DNA of 64,000 nucleotides, from the NCBI GenBank assembly GCA_046329815.1, contig JAXLTY010000001.1:1736001-1800000 (forward strand), read 5' to 3'. Each line of letters starts with the position of its first letter. The stretch's first letter is position 1. This document shows positions 24,968 through 37,000 of this stretch, piece by piece. A program made the translations under genes and the position numbers. The notes beneath the pieces are model-generated. The model ran no database searches. It had not been told where the DNA came from and was given only the letters and a program-made list of their open reading frames with translations. The DNA is from JADJSS01 sp046329815. GTDB lineage: Bacteria; Bacteroidota; Bacteroidia; Chitinophagales; JADIYW01.

Positions 24968-27900
24968 ATGAGAAAATGTTTATTGTCAGCAGTAACCATA
25001 TTGTTACTCATTTCCCAATCCGTTTTACATGCGCAAAATCTTAAAGCAGTAAAAGAAGAAGACCTTGATAAGGCAGTGAAAGAAATGCTGAACAGCTATG
25101 ATCAGAAGATCTATTTCTCTGAAAACCAAGGACAATGGCCTGCAAATGTAAAATTCAAAGCAGATTTTAAATATGGTCAGGCATTGGCAACACCTAAAGG
25201 TATGTTAATTGGTACTTACGATCCTGAATCTGTGAATGAAGCATACGAAAGAGCGGAACGTCTGGAAAAAGCACAACATGACGGTTTGGAATTCAATGAA
25301 CCGGTTAAAGGTTACAAAGGACATGGCTGGTTGATGGAATTCGTCGATGCATCTGCTAACATGAAAATTGAGGCGAAAGACAAACACCCTGATTATTTCA
25401 ACTATTTCATGGGAGACAATCAAAAAGAACATGGTACAAATATTTATAACTATCAGGAAGTTTGGTATAAAAATGTGTACGATAATGTAGATGTACGTTA
25501 TTACCCATCTGAACAAGGTACTTTAGAATATGATATCATTTGCAAACCAGGTTTCGATAAAAATAAAATTGCTATCAAATTTGACGGCATTGATAATATA
25601 TCTATAAATGAAGAAGGTGTTTTAAGTTTAAAAACAAGCGTTGGTGACGTAAATCTTCCAAAACCGGTAGTTTACCAGGTTGTAAGAGGCAGACGTGTTT
25701 CTGTAGATGCTAAATATGTATTAACAGGAAATAATTCTATCCGTTTTGAATTAGGAAATTACGATGCAACTTTACCATTAATCATTGACCCTATTGCATT
25801 GCGCTGGGCAACTTGGATTACAAATAACTCTGCTGGTGACAACCATGCACACGGTGTTTGGGTAGATCAGGTGGACGGTTCTATCTATACATTAGCACGT
25901 ATCATTGGTTCAGGATTAATTACTCAAAATGCTTTCCAAAATGCAAGTGCCGGTAACTTAGATGTGGTAATTGGTAGATATACAGAACCTACTACAGTTG
26001 GCGGAGCTGGTGTGCGTGTATGGCAAACATATTTAGGTGGTAGCAGCGATGACAATCCATATGTTATTGAACAAGGTGCTGACAGAAATATTTATTTCAC
26101 AGGTCCTACATCTAGTACAAACTATCCTCTTTTAGGTGGATCGGCATATAGCGGAACAAGTATTGACAATAGATCGCAAACGACTCAAAATATATTCATC
26201 ACAAAAATCAATACGGCTGGTAACTCTATTAAAAGTGCTGTAATTGGTGGTAATAATACAGATCAAACATATGACTTAAGAACAACAGCGTCAGGTTCTG
26301 TATTGGTGTGCGGTTTAACAAGAAGTACAAACTTAGCAACTTTATATTCAGGTATTGGTGCCTCAAACACGAATAATGGCAACAATGATGTATTAGTATT
26401 TAAAATCAATTCAGATTTAAATACAATAGCATGGATGAGAAACTACGGTGGTTCAGGAAGTGATATTGCTTATATCATGTTGAATAATTTAAACGATGTG
26501 TATATAGGTGGTGCAACAGCATCTTCTAATTTTCCTCTAAGTAATTCACGAACAGGGCAAAATACATTAGGTGGCACACAAAGTGGTTTCTTACAAAAAT
26601 TAGATACAACAGGTAACACGAGATGGAGCTCTTATTTTAAATCTGCGTCCGGAGCAAGTTCTTCTATATTATGTATGGAGTTCAATACAGCTAAAAATAA
26701 AATTTATTTCGGTGGTATCACAACTGGCTTAGATGCAAGCAATATCTCTGCTTCCGGTGTTTTAGATAACTCTATTGCCGGACAGGATTTCTTCGTAGCA
26801 AGAATGGATACAAGCCAGTTATTTAACTTCTCTACATACTTAGGTGGTGTTGGAAACGAAGTAAATATGATGGGCTTGAATACAGATGCCAACGACGATG
26901 TATATATCTTTGGATATACGCCAAGTACAGATTTCCCTGTTACATCTGATGCATTACAATCAACAAATTTGGGTAGTAATGATAAAACATTCACAAAACT
27001 TAAATCGACTTTAAACACTGTACTATATAGTACTTATTATGGTGGTACTAGTGATGACTATGACCCAATTGGTGAGCGTGGTATCAAGTTTTCTAACTGT
27101 CGTATTTATACAGTTGTGACAGCCCAGTCAAATAATATTCCTTTAACTCAAGGAGCTGTAACTACAAATAAAACAAGTTCGACTTCTATCTACGAGCCCA
27201 GTTTAGTAGTTTGGGCAAATCCGCCGGATTTCATTAATAATGCGATTACTCCAAATCAAACTATTTGTCCTGGAAATACACCTGGTGATGTAACTGGCTC
27301 TTTACCTTCTTATTTATTACCAACTATCTCAAGAAATGGATCAACTTCAAGTTATCCGGCATTAGGTGGTTCTAATACTTATCAATGGCAACAAAGTACA
27401 GACAGCTTGACATGGACAGATATTGCAGGTGCAACATCGCAAAATTTGTTGGGTTCATTGTTAGGTCCAATTACTCAAAAAATATTCTTGAGACGTGTTA
27501 TCGGTGGTGATGCGTGTGTGATCGAGCAAGGATTAATATTATATATAAATACGTTAAGTGCCAAAAGCGCTCAATTCAATGCAACTTGCCCTGGTACTAA
27601 CGATGGTAGGATAGAAATATATCCGCAAGATGGTTCTCCATCTTATACCTACTTATGGAATGATGGTGCCACAACAAAAGACAGAACAGGTTTGGCTGTT
27701 GGTAACTATTCAGTTACTATTACAGACGCAGCAGGATGTAAAGTTGTAAAATCGTTTACAATTACATATTTATATACTAAGCCGGATATTGTTGCAAGTG
27801 CAACACCTTCAGCAATTTGTCAGGGTAATAGTACTAAATTAAGATATTCACCAATAAATTCAGTAGAAACAGTTGTTGGTTGGTTTGGTAATTGTGCAGC

Positions 27901-30790
27901 AACAGGTCCAAATTTAGGTACAGACTCTACATTAACAGTGAGTCCTCTATCAACAACAACTTATAGTGTTGTTGTAGTAAATGGAAATGGTTGTAGAGAT
28001 ACTGCTTGTGTTACAGTTACTGTAAACACAAAACCCGATGTAACCGCAACTGCAACACAACCTTCTGTTTGTCGTACACAAAGTTCAAATTTAAGTTTCA
28101 CTCCAAATACAGGAATAACAACAGTTAATTGGTATTTAGACGATGCGGCAGCAGGTTGCAATCCAACAGGTGCCAGTTTAAGTACAAACAGTACATATAC
28201 AGTGGCACCGGCAGCTACAACTGCTTATAGTGTGATAGTACAAACAGCACAAGGTTGTAGAGATACGGCTTGTGTTACACTAACAATTTTAGATTGTTTC
28301 CCTGAAGCTGTGAGAGACTTCGCAACAACAAATGAAGATATACAAGTTACAATACCTGTGTTAGCAAACGATACGTTTGGTGGTAACGGACCAGGTACAG
28401 GTTCAATTACAATCACGGACAATGCGAATCATGGTACAGCGACAGTAGATAACGGCGGTACGCCGAATGATCCGACAGACGACAGAATAGTATATACACC
28501 GAATGCGAACTATAACGGTAATGACACATTGATCTACCAGATCTGTGACTCAGACGGCGACTGTGATACAGCAATAGTGTATATCACAATCAATCCCGTG
28601 AATGATTTACCGACAGCAGTTAGAGATTTGGCACAGGGAGCAGAAGACAGCACGATTACGATAGCAGTATTAACGAATGATACGTTTGGCGGAGATGGTC
28701 CTGGTACAGGTTCAATAACCATTACGGACAATGCGAATCATGGTACAGCGACAGTAGATAACGGCGGTACGCCGAATGATCCGACAGATGACAGAATAGT
28801 ATATACACCGAATGCGAACTATAACGGTAATGACACATTGATCTACCAGATCTGTGATGGATATCCGACGCCGGGTGACTGTGACACGGCGATAGTATAT
28901 ATCAATGTATCACCGAGAAATGATTTACCGACAGCAGTTAGAGATTTGGCACAGGGAGCAGAAGACAGCACGATTACGATAGCAGTATTAACGAATGATA
29001 CGTTTGGCGGAGATGGCCCAGGTACAGGTTCAATAACCATTACGGACAATGCGAATCATGGTACAGCGACAGTAGATAACGGCGGTACGCCGAATGATCC
29101 GACAGATGACAGAATAGTATATACACCGAATGCGAACTATAACGGTAATGACACATTGATCTACCAGATCTGTGATGGATATCCGACGCCAGGTGACTGT
29201 GATACGGCGATAGTATATATCAATGTATCACCGAGAAATGATTTACCGACAGCAGTTAGAGATTTGGCACAGGGAGCAGAAGACAGCACGATTACGATAG
29301 CAGTATTAACGAATGATACGTTTGGCGGAGATGGCCCAGGTACAGGTTCAATAACCATTACGGACAATGCGAATCATGGTACAGCGACAGTAGATAACGG
29401 CGGTACGCCGAATGATCCGACAGATGACAGAATAGTCTATACACCGAATTCGAACTATAACGGTAATGACACATTGATCTACCAGATCTGTGATGGATAT
29501 CCGACGCCAGGTGACTGTGATACAGCAATAGTGTATATCACAATCAATCCCATGAATGATTTACCGACAGCAGTTAGAGATTTGGCACAGGGAGCAGAAG
29601 ACAGCACGATTACGATAGCAGTATTAACGAATGATACGTTTGGCGGAGACGGGCCAGGTACAGGTTCAATAACCATTACGGATAATGCGAACCATGGCAC
29701 AGCGACAGTAGATAACGGCGGTACGCCGAATGATCCGACAGATGACAGAATAGTATATACACCGAATTCGAACTATAACGGTAATGACACATTGATCTAC
29801 CAGATCTGTGATGGATATCCGACGCCAGGTGACTGTGACACGGCGATAGTATATATCAATGTATCACCGAGAAATGATTTACCGACAGCAGTTAGAGATT
29901 TGGCACAGGGAGCAGAAGACAGCACGATTACGATAGCAGTATTAACGAATGATACGTTTGGCGGAGACGGGCCAGGTACAGGTTCAATAACCATTACGGA
30001 CAATGCGAACCATGGTACAGCGACAGTAGATAACGGCGGTACGCCGAATGATCCGACAGATGACAGAATAGTCTATACACCGAATGCGAACTATAACGGT
30101 AATGACACATTGATCTACCAGATCTGTGATGGATATCCGACCCCGGGTGACTGTGATACGGCGATAGTGTATATCACAATCAATCCCATGAATGATTTAC
30201 CGACAGCAGTTAGAGATTTGGCACAGGGAGCAGAAGACAGCACGATTACGATAGCAGTATTAACGAATGATATGTTTGGCGGAGATGGCCCAGGTACAGG
30301 TTCAATAACCATTACGGACAATGCGAATCATGGTACAGCGACAGTAGATAACGGCGGTACGCCGAATGATCCGACAGATGACAGAATAGTATATACACCG
30401 AATGCGAACTATAACGGTAATGACACATTGATCTACCAGATCTGTGATGGATATCCGACGCCAGGTGACTGTGATACGGCGATAGTATATATCAATGTAT
30501 CACCGAGAAATGATTTACCGACAGCAGTTAGAGATTTGGCACAGGGAGCAGAAGACAGCACGATTACGATAGCAGTATTAACGAATGATACGTTTGGCGG
30601 AGATGGCCCAGGTACAGGTTCAATAACCATTACGGACAATGCGAATCATGGTACAGCGACAGTAGATAACGGCGGTACGCCGAATGATCCGACAGATGAC
30701 AGAATAGTCTATACACCGAATTCGAACTATAACGGTAATGACACATTGATCTACCAGATCTGTGATGGATATCCGACGACAGCAGAGTGA
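24968..30790 (+). CDS. giant type IX-secreted adhesin 1, N-terminal part (frame broken at 30.78 kb)
   Basis: 1,940 residues from the ATG at 24968, chosen because it gives a proper signal peptide (MRKCLLSAVTILLLISQ...HAQ); an in-frame ATG at 24875 would bury it. Order of domains: a DUF7948-like N-terminal domain (IYFSENQGQWPANVKFKADF to about residue 275); a secreted beta-propeller of SBBP type (repeated TYLGG/NYGGSGSD motifs, about 275-750); an Ig-like domain; a SprB-type repeat (NATCPGTNDGRIEIYPQDGS, about residues 865-935); two Ig-like domains ending in GCRDTACVTVTV; then eight cadherin-like modules (TAVRDLAQGAEDSTITIAVL...). The eighth runs into a stop at 30788-30790 inside scrambled repeat sequence. 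Everything downstream to 44,690 looks like the rest of the same protein. Expected location is the cell surface. Confidence 0.85.
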   Translation: MRKCLLSAVTILLLISQSVLHAQNLKAVKEEDLDKAVKEMLNSYDQKIYFSENQGQWPANVKFKADFKYGQALATPKGMLIGTYDPESVNEAYERAERLEKAQHDGLEFNEPVKGYKGHGWLMEFVDASANMKIEAKDKHPDYFNYFMGDNQKEHGTNIYNYQEVWYKNVYDNVDVRYYPSEQGTLEYDIICKPGFDKNKIAIKFDGIDNISINEEGVLSLKTSVGDVNLPKPVVYQVVRGRRVSVDAKYVLTGNNSIRFELGNYDATLPLIIDPIALRWATWITNNSAGDNHAHGVWVDQVDGSIYTLARIIGSGLITQNAFQNASAGNLDVVIGRYTEPTTVGGAGVRVWQTYLGGSSDDNPYVIEQGADRNIYFTGPTSSTNYPLLGGSAYSGTSIDNRSQTTQNIFITKINTAGNSIKSAVIGGNNTDQTYDLRTTASGSVLVCGLTRSTNLATLYSGIGASNTNNGNNDVLVFKINSDLNTIAWMRNYGGSGSDIAYIMLNNLNDVYIGGATASSNFPLSNSRTGQNTLGGTQSGFLQKLDTTGNTRWSSYFKSASGASSSILCMEFNTAKNKIYFGGITTGLDASNISASGVLDNSIAGQDFFVARMDTSQLFNFSTYLGGVGNEVNMMGLNTDANDDVYIFGYTPSTDFPVTSDALQSTNLGSNDKTFTKLKSTLNTVLYSTYYGGTSDDYDPIGERGIKFSNCRIYTVVTAQSNNIPLTQGAVTTNKTSSTSIYEPSLVVWANPPDFINNAITPNQTICPGNTPGDVTGSLPSYLLPTISRNGSTSSYPALGGSNTYQWQQSTDSLTWTDIAGATSQNLLGSLLGPITQKIFLRRVIGGDACVIEQGLILYINTLSAKSAQFNATCPGTNDGRIEIYPQDGSPSYTYLWNDGATTKDRTGLAVGNYSVTITDAAGCKVVKSFTITYLYTKPDIVASATPSAICQGNSTKLRYSPINSVETVVGWFGNCAATGPNLGTDSTLTVSPLSTTTYSVVVVNGNGCRDTACVTVTVNTKPDVTATATQPSVCRTQSSNLSFTPNTGITTVNWYLDDAAAGCNPTGASLSTNSTYTVAPAATTAYSVIVQTAQGCRDTACVTLTILDCFPEAVRDFATTNEDIQVTIPVLANDTFGGNGPGTGSITITDNANHGTATVDNGGTPNDPTDDRIVYTPNANYNGNDTLIYQICDSDGDCDTAIVYITINPVNDLPTAVRDLAQGAEDSTITIAVLTNDTFGGDGPGTGSITITDNANHGTATVDNGGTPNDPTDDRIVYTPNANYNGNDTLIYQICDGYPTPGDCDTAIVYINVSPRNDLPTAVRDLAQGAEDSTITIAVLTNDTFGGDGPGTGSITITDNANHGTATVDNGGTPNDPTDDRIVYTPNANYNGNDTLIYQICDGYPTPGDCDTAIVYINVSPRNDLPTAVRDLAQGAEDSTITIAVLTNDTFGGDGPGTGSITITDNANHGTATVDNGGTPNDPTDDRIVYTPNSNYNGNDTLIYQICDGYPTPGDCDTAIVYITINPMNDLPTAVRDLAQGAEDSTITIAVLTNDTFGGDGPGTGSITITDNANHGTATVDNGGTPNDPTDDRIVYTPNSNYNGNDTLIYQICDGYPTPGDCDTAIVYINVSPRNDLPTAVRDLAQGAEDSTITIAVLTNDTFGGDGPGTGSITITDNANHGTATVDNGGTPNDPTDDRIVYTPNANYNGNDTLIYQICDGYPTPGDCDTAIVYITINPMNDLPTAVRDLAQGAEDSTITIAVLTNDMFGGDGPGTGSITITDNANHGTATVDNGGTPNDPTDDRIVYTPNANYNGNDTLIYQICDGYPTPGDCDTAIVYINVSPRNDLPTAVRDLAQGAEDSTITIAVLTNDTFGGDGPGTGSITITDNANHGTATVDNGGTPNDPTDDRIVYTPNSNYNGNDTLIYQICDGYPTTAE
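28297..30776 (+). repeat. array of 309/318-base cadherin-like modules in adhesin 1
   Basis: Eight modules of about 103-106 residues, with starts spaced 309 bases once and then 318 bases. Each begins with TAVRDLAQGAEDS-type sequence, contains TNDTFGGDGPGTGSITITDN and the Asp-rich GGTPNDPTDDRIVYTPN, and ends in TAIVYI. Copies 2-8 are nearly identical in DNA. Two linker types alternate irregularly (ITINPMND or ITINPVND versus INVSPRND), so they mark which copies were duplicated. The Asp-rich loops fit calcium binding in cadherin or Big_9-like folds. Confidence 0.9.
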
Positions 30791-31080
30791 CTGTGATACA
30801 GCAATAGTGTATATATCAATCCATGAATGATTTACCGACAGACAGTAGATAGACGCCGATTTGACACATTGATCTACCAGATCTGTGATGGATATCCGAC
30901 GCCAGGTGACTGTGACACAATAGTGTATATCACAATCAATCCCATGAATGATTTACCGACAGGTTAGAGATTTGGCACAGGAGCAGAAGACAGCGACAGC
31001 AGTTAGAGATTTGGCACGGATAGGGAGCAGAAGACAGCACGATTACGATATGCAGTATTAACGAATGATACGTTTGGCAG
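30777..31080 (+). other. scrambled cadherin-repeat fragments breaking adhesin 1
   Basis: This 300-base segment is made only of pieces of the neighbouring 318-base repeat with many small insertions and deletions: the linker shortened to TATATATCAATCCATGAATG, a truncated copy at 30862-30960, then three partial restarts of GTTAGAGATTTGG at 30964, 31001 and 31081. Clean repeat resumes at about 31082. It introduces the stop at 30790 and shifts the frame by +1 overall. The pattern is what a failed consensus in a collapsed tandem repeat looks like; a real decayed array is the alternative. Confidence 0.85.
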
Positions 31081-34000
31081 TTAGAGATTTGGAGGGAGCA
31101 GAAGACAGCACGATTACGATAGCAGTATTAACGAATGATACGTTTGGCGGAGACGGGCCAGGTACAGGTTCAATAACCATTACGGACAATGCGAACCATG
31201 GTACAGCGACAGTAGATAACGGCGGTACGCCGAATGATCCGACAGATGACAGAATAGTCTATACACCGAATGCGAACTATAACGGTAATGACACATTGAT
31301 CTACCAGATCTGTGATGGATATCCGACGCCAGGTGACTGTGACACGGCGATAGTATATATCAATGTATCACCGAGAAATGATTTACCGACAGCAGTTAGA
31401 GATTTGGCTACAACAAATGAAGATACACCAGTGAAAATTCCGGTATTAGATAACGATACATTTGGCGGTGACGGACCAAGTACAGGAACAATAACTATTA
31501 TTGATAGCACAAAACATGGTATAATAGTAGTAAATGATGGCGGTACGCCAAATAATCCGGCAGATGATTCAATTACATATACACCAAATCTAAACTATAA
31601 TGGTAACGACACATTGATCTATCAAATTTGCGACTTTGATGGTGACTGTGATACAGCAATTGTATTTATAACATTAGATTTAGTGAATGATCCACCTGTT
31701 GCAAATAATGATTTCGATACAACTTGTGAAGACTACAAAACAATAGGTGATGTAACATTAAATGATGTTGATTTAGATGGACCGAGTAAAAATATTACCG
31801 TAGTAAGCGGACCAACACATGGTTCAATTATTTTAAACCTTAACGGTACTTATACTTACACACCGACATTAAATTATAATGGTAGAGATACTGTTGTATA
31901 TAGCTATTGTGACTTAGGTTCTCCAAACTTATGCGATACAGCAACATTATACATTTTAATAACACCGGTCAATGATTCGGTCGCGAAAAATCAAACTGTA
32001 CAATGTGATGGTTCTGGTAATACAGCACAATTAGCAGCTTGGTTGGCAAGTAATGGTGGTATAACAGCAATTGGTGATTCATGTTACAATTGTATATGGA
32101 CAAATAATTTTACTGGTTTAAGTAATGGTTGCGGAAATACAGGTTTTGCTACTGTAACTTTCACTAATACATTTGAGTGTGATACGATAAGCACAAAAGC
32201 AACATTCACAATAATTGATACGATCAAACCGGCATTAACAACGGCAAGAGATACGATAGTACAATGCGACGGATCAGGCAATGCAGGTGCGTTGTCAGCA
32301 TGGTTAGCAAATAATGGTGGAGCAACGGCGAGTGATATTTGCAGTGGTGTTATCTGGACAAACAACTTTGACAGTTTGACGAATGGTTGTGGTGCGACAG
32401 GAACAGCATTAGTAACATTTACAGCGACTGACTCATGCGGTAATGCAGATTCAACGACAGCAAGATTTACGATAGTAGATACGATCAAACCAAGTATTAC
32501 GACAACGGCAAGAGATACGATAGTACAATGCGACGGATCAGGCAATGCAGGTGCGTTGTCAGCATGGTTAGCAAATAATGGTGGAGCAACGGCGAGTGAT
32601 ATTTGCAGTGGTGTTATCTGGACAAACAACTTTGACAGCTTGACGAATGGTTGTGGTGCGACAGGAACAGCATTAGTAACATTTACAGCGACCGACTCAT
32701 GCGGTAATGCAGATTCCACGACAGCAAGATTTACGATAGTAGATACGATCAAACCAAGTATTACGACAACGGCAAGAGATACGATAGTACAATGCGACGG
32801 ATCAGGCAATGCAGGTGCGTTGTCAGCATGGTTAGCAAATAATGGTGGAGCAACGGCGAGTGATATTTGCAGTGGTGTTATCTGGACAAACAACTTTGAC
32901 AGCTTGACGAATGGTTGTGGTGCGACAGGAACAGCATTAGTAACATTTACAGCGACCGACTCATGCGGTAATGCAGATTCCACGACAGCAAGATTTACGA
33001 TAGTAGATACGATCAAACCAAGTATTACGACAACGGCAAGAGATACGATAGTACAATGCGACGGATCAGGCAATGCAGGTGCGTTGTCAGCATGGTTAGC
33101 AAATAATGGTGGAGCAACGGCGAGTGATATTTGCAGTGGTGTTATCTGGACAAACAACTTTGACAGTTTGACGAATGGTTGTGGTGCGACAGGAACAGCA
33201 TTAGTAACATTTACAGCGACTGACTCATGCGGTAATGCAGATTCAACGACAGCAAGATTTACGATAGTAGATACGATCAAACCAAGTATTACGACAACGG
33301 CAAGAGATACGATAGTACAATGCGACGGATCAGGCAATGCAGGTGCGTTGTCAGCATGGTTAGCAAATAATGGTGGAGCAACGGCGAGTGATATTTGCAG
33401 TGGTGTTATCTGGACAAACAACTTTGACAGCTTGACGAATGGTTGTGGTGCGACAGGAACAGCATTAGTAACATTTACAGCGACCGACTCATGCGGTAAT
33501 GCAGATTCCACGACAGCAAGATTTACGATAGTAGATACGATCAAACCAAGTATTACGACAACGGCAAGAGATACGATAGTACAATGCGACGGATCAGGCA
33601 ATGCAGGTGCGTTGTCAGCATGGTTAGCAAATAATGGTGGAGCAACGGCGAGTGATATTTGCAGTGGTGTTATCTGGACAAACAACTTTGACAGTTTGAC
33701 GAATGGTTGTGGTGCGACAGGAACAGCATTAGTAACATTTACAGCGACTGACTCATGCGGTAATGCAGATTCAACGACAGCAAGATTTACGATAGTAGAT
33801 ACGATCAAACCAAGTATTACGACAACGGCAAGAGATACGATAGTACAATGCGACGGATCAGGCAATGCAGGTGCGTTGTCAGCATGGTTAGCAAATAATG
33901 GTGGAGCAACGGCGAGTGATATTTGCAGTGGTGTTATCTGGACAAACAACTTTGACAGCTTGACGAATGGTTGTGGTGCGACAGGAACAGCATTAGTAAC

Positions 34001-37000
34001 ATTTACAGCGACCGACTCATGCGGTAATGCAGATTCCACGACAGCAAGATTTACGATAGTAGATACGATCAAACCAAGTATTACGACAACGGCAAGAGAT
34101 ACGATAGTACAATGCGACGGATCAGGCAATGCAGGTGCGTTGTCAGCATGGTTAGCAAATAATGGTGGAGCAACGGCGAGTGATATTTGCAGTGGTGTTA
34201 TCTGGACAAACAACTTTGACAGCTTGACGAATGGTTGTGGTGCGACAGGAACAGCATTAGTAACATTTACAGCGACCGACTCATGCGGAAACGCAGATTC
34301 AACGACAGCAAGATTTACGATAGTAGATACGATACGCCCTGATTTTGTAGAGCCATTACCTGGTGATTTAAATATTTGCGCGAACGTACCAAATCCGGTA
34401 ATTCTTACTGCAACAGATAATTGTGGAACAGCAGTGGTTACATTTGCAGAGGTTATCGATTCAGCATCTGTAGCAAATACAATAATTTATACGCGTACTT
34501 GGACAGCAACAGACTTATGTAACAATACAAATACACATACACAAGTCATAACAGTTTCGCAAGTAATTCAAGTGACACTAGATAAAACAATTTGTGAAGG
34601 TCAAACGTACCAATTAGGTGTAAATGCATTTGGTTTAACAGGTGTTTATACAGATAAATTTACAAGCATCTTAGGTTGTGATAGTATTGTTACGCTGAAC
34701 TTGACAGTAAATCCTGTAAAACATACAGATGTTGATGCAGTGATTTGTCAAGGCGAAAGTATAAATGTTGGCGGACAAGTATTTACTACAAGTCAGTCTG
34801 ATAAAATAATTACACTATCTACAGCAGATGGTTGTGACAGCATTATCAAATTAAACGTAGTAGTTTTAAATGAAGATACAATCGTTTCTGATCGTGCAAT
34901 CTGCGTTGGAGACTTTATAAGCATTGGTGGTAATATATACAACACAGCAGGTACATACTACTTGCCATTTGCGAATAACCAATGTTCAGGTACATTACAG
35001 TTAAATCTAACAACTAAACAACCAACTTCATCAACGGTGACACGCACAATCTGCGAAGGACAAGTAACTACAGTAGGTGGTCATGTATTTAATACAGCAG
35101 GAAATTATTCGGTTGTTATTCCAAATGCAGCTGGTTGTGATAGCAATATCTTAGTAACTGTAATAGTAACACCAAGACCTGAAACTATCATTGATAGCAC
35201 AATTTGTTACGGACAAAATGTATTGATCAATGGTGTTCAATATAACACGACAGGTTCTTACACGATAACATTAACAAGTGCAGCAAACTGTGATAGTATT
35301 ATAAAATTAAACTTAGTAGTATTACACAGTGGTGATACAACAACTGTAAACCAAACTATATGTCAAGGTGAAAGCACAACAGTTGGCGGACAAACATTCT
35401 CAACTGCAGGTACTTATTTCATTAACTCATCAAATCCGAGTTGTACGGATGTTACAAGATTGATTTTAACGGTTAATCCTAATTCAACAAGTACTTTAGA
35501 TAAATTCATTTGCGAAGGTGAAGCGATAGTAATTGGCGGACAGACATTTACAACTGCAGGAACTTATACTATTACTTTACAAAACTCAACAGGTTGTGAT
35601 AGCATTATAACATTAAACTTGAATGTATCACAAGGTGGTGCAAAAACACAGCTAGATACTACTATCTGTTATGGTGGAAGTGTTACTTATGCTGGACAAA
35701 CATTTACTAAAACAGGTACTTATCAAATTGTTTATCCGGTTAATATTTGCAGAGATACAATCTTATTAAACTTAGTTGTAAATCCACAAATTGAAACAAC
35801 AATAGATGAAACAATTTGTGAAGGACAAACATATACAATCGGAGGAAATAGTTATGGATTAACGGGCTTCTACACAGCGACATTGACAAGTGCAACTGGC
35901 TGTGATAGTATAGTACATGTTAACCTGACCGTGAATCCGGTAAAACGAACAAATGTTGACGCGGTAATTTGTCAAGGTGAAAGTGTTAATGTAGGCGGAC
36001 AGGTTATTACAACAAGTGTAACAAACCAAATCATCACATTAGCAGCGGCAAATGGTTGTGACAGTATCATTACAGTAAATGTAGTAGTATTGAACAGCGA
36101 TACAGTGGTTACGAACAGAACAATCTGTCAAGGTGGTGTTGTAGATATCGGCGGACACTTGTATAATACAGCAGGAACGCACTACATCGCATTCCAAAAT
36201 GCACAATGTTCAGGTACGGTACAATTAAACTTAACAGTAAACGGACCAAGTACATCAACAGAAACAAGAACGATCTGTGATGGTGAAGTGGTAACTGTAG
36301 CAGGTCAGGTGTTCAGCACAGCAGGTACATTCACAGTTACAACAGCTAATTCATTGGGTTGTGATAGTATCATCACATTAACAGTTGTAGTAAATCCAAA
36401 TTCTAACACAACAATAGACAGCACAATATGTGTTGGAAGCAGTGTAACGATAGGCGGTCAGACATTTGCTTCAACCGGAAATTATTCAGTTGCATTACAA
36501 AATACTGCTGGTTGCGATAGCACAGTATCATTGAATTTAATTGTAATTGCAAGTGGTGACACAACAGATGTAACACGAACAATTTGCGAAGGCGACAGCA
36601 CTACTGTTGGTGGACAAACATTCACAACGGCTGGTACATATTACATAAATTCTACAAATCCAAACTGTACAAATGTAACAGCGTTGACGGTAGTAGTAAA
36701 TGCAATATCAAGAACTACAGTTGATAAATCAATTTGCGTTGGTCAGGCAGTTACAGTTGGCGGACAAACATTCACAACATCTGGAACTTATACAGTTACT
36801 TTACAAAATTCAACTGGTTGTGATAGCATTGTAACATTGAACTTGAATGTTACACAAGGCGGAGATTATACAGAATTAGATACAACGATTTGCTTCGGCA
36901 ACAGTGTAACATATGCAGGTCAAACATTTAGCAAAACAGGCAGATATCAAATCATCTATCCAAATGGTGATTGCAGAGATACGATCTTGTTAGTATTGAC

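Noticed and set aside
32084..34213. A 709-codon minus-strand open frame opposite the 264-base repeats
   Set aside because: It is a shadow: the repeat lacks stops in that frame, so eight copies stay open together. It has no start signals, and the protein is an unnatural Val/Ala/Pro repeat.
28297..34334. Evenly spaced direct repeats considered as a CRISPR array
   Set aside because: Units of 264-318 bases are contiguous without unique spacers, remain open in one frame and encode domains.
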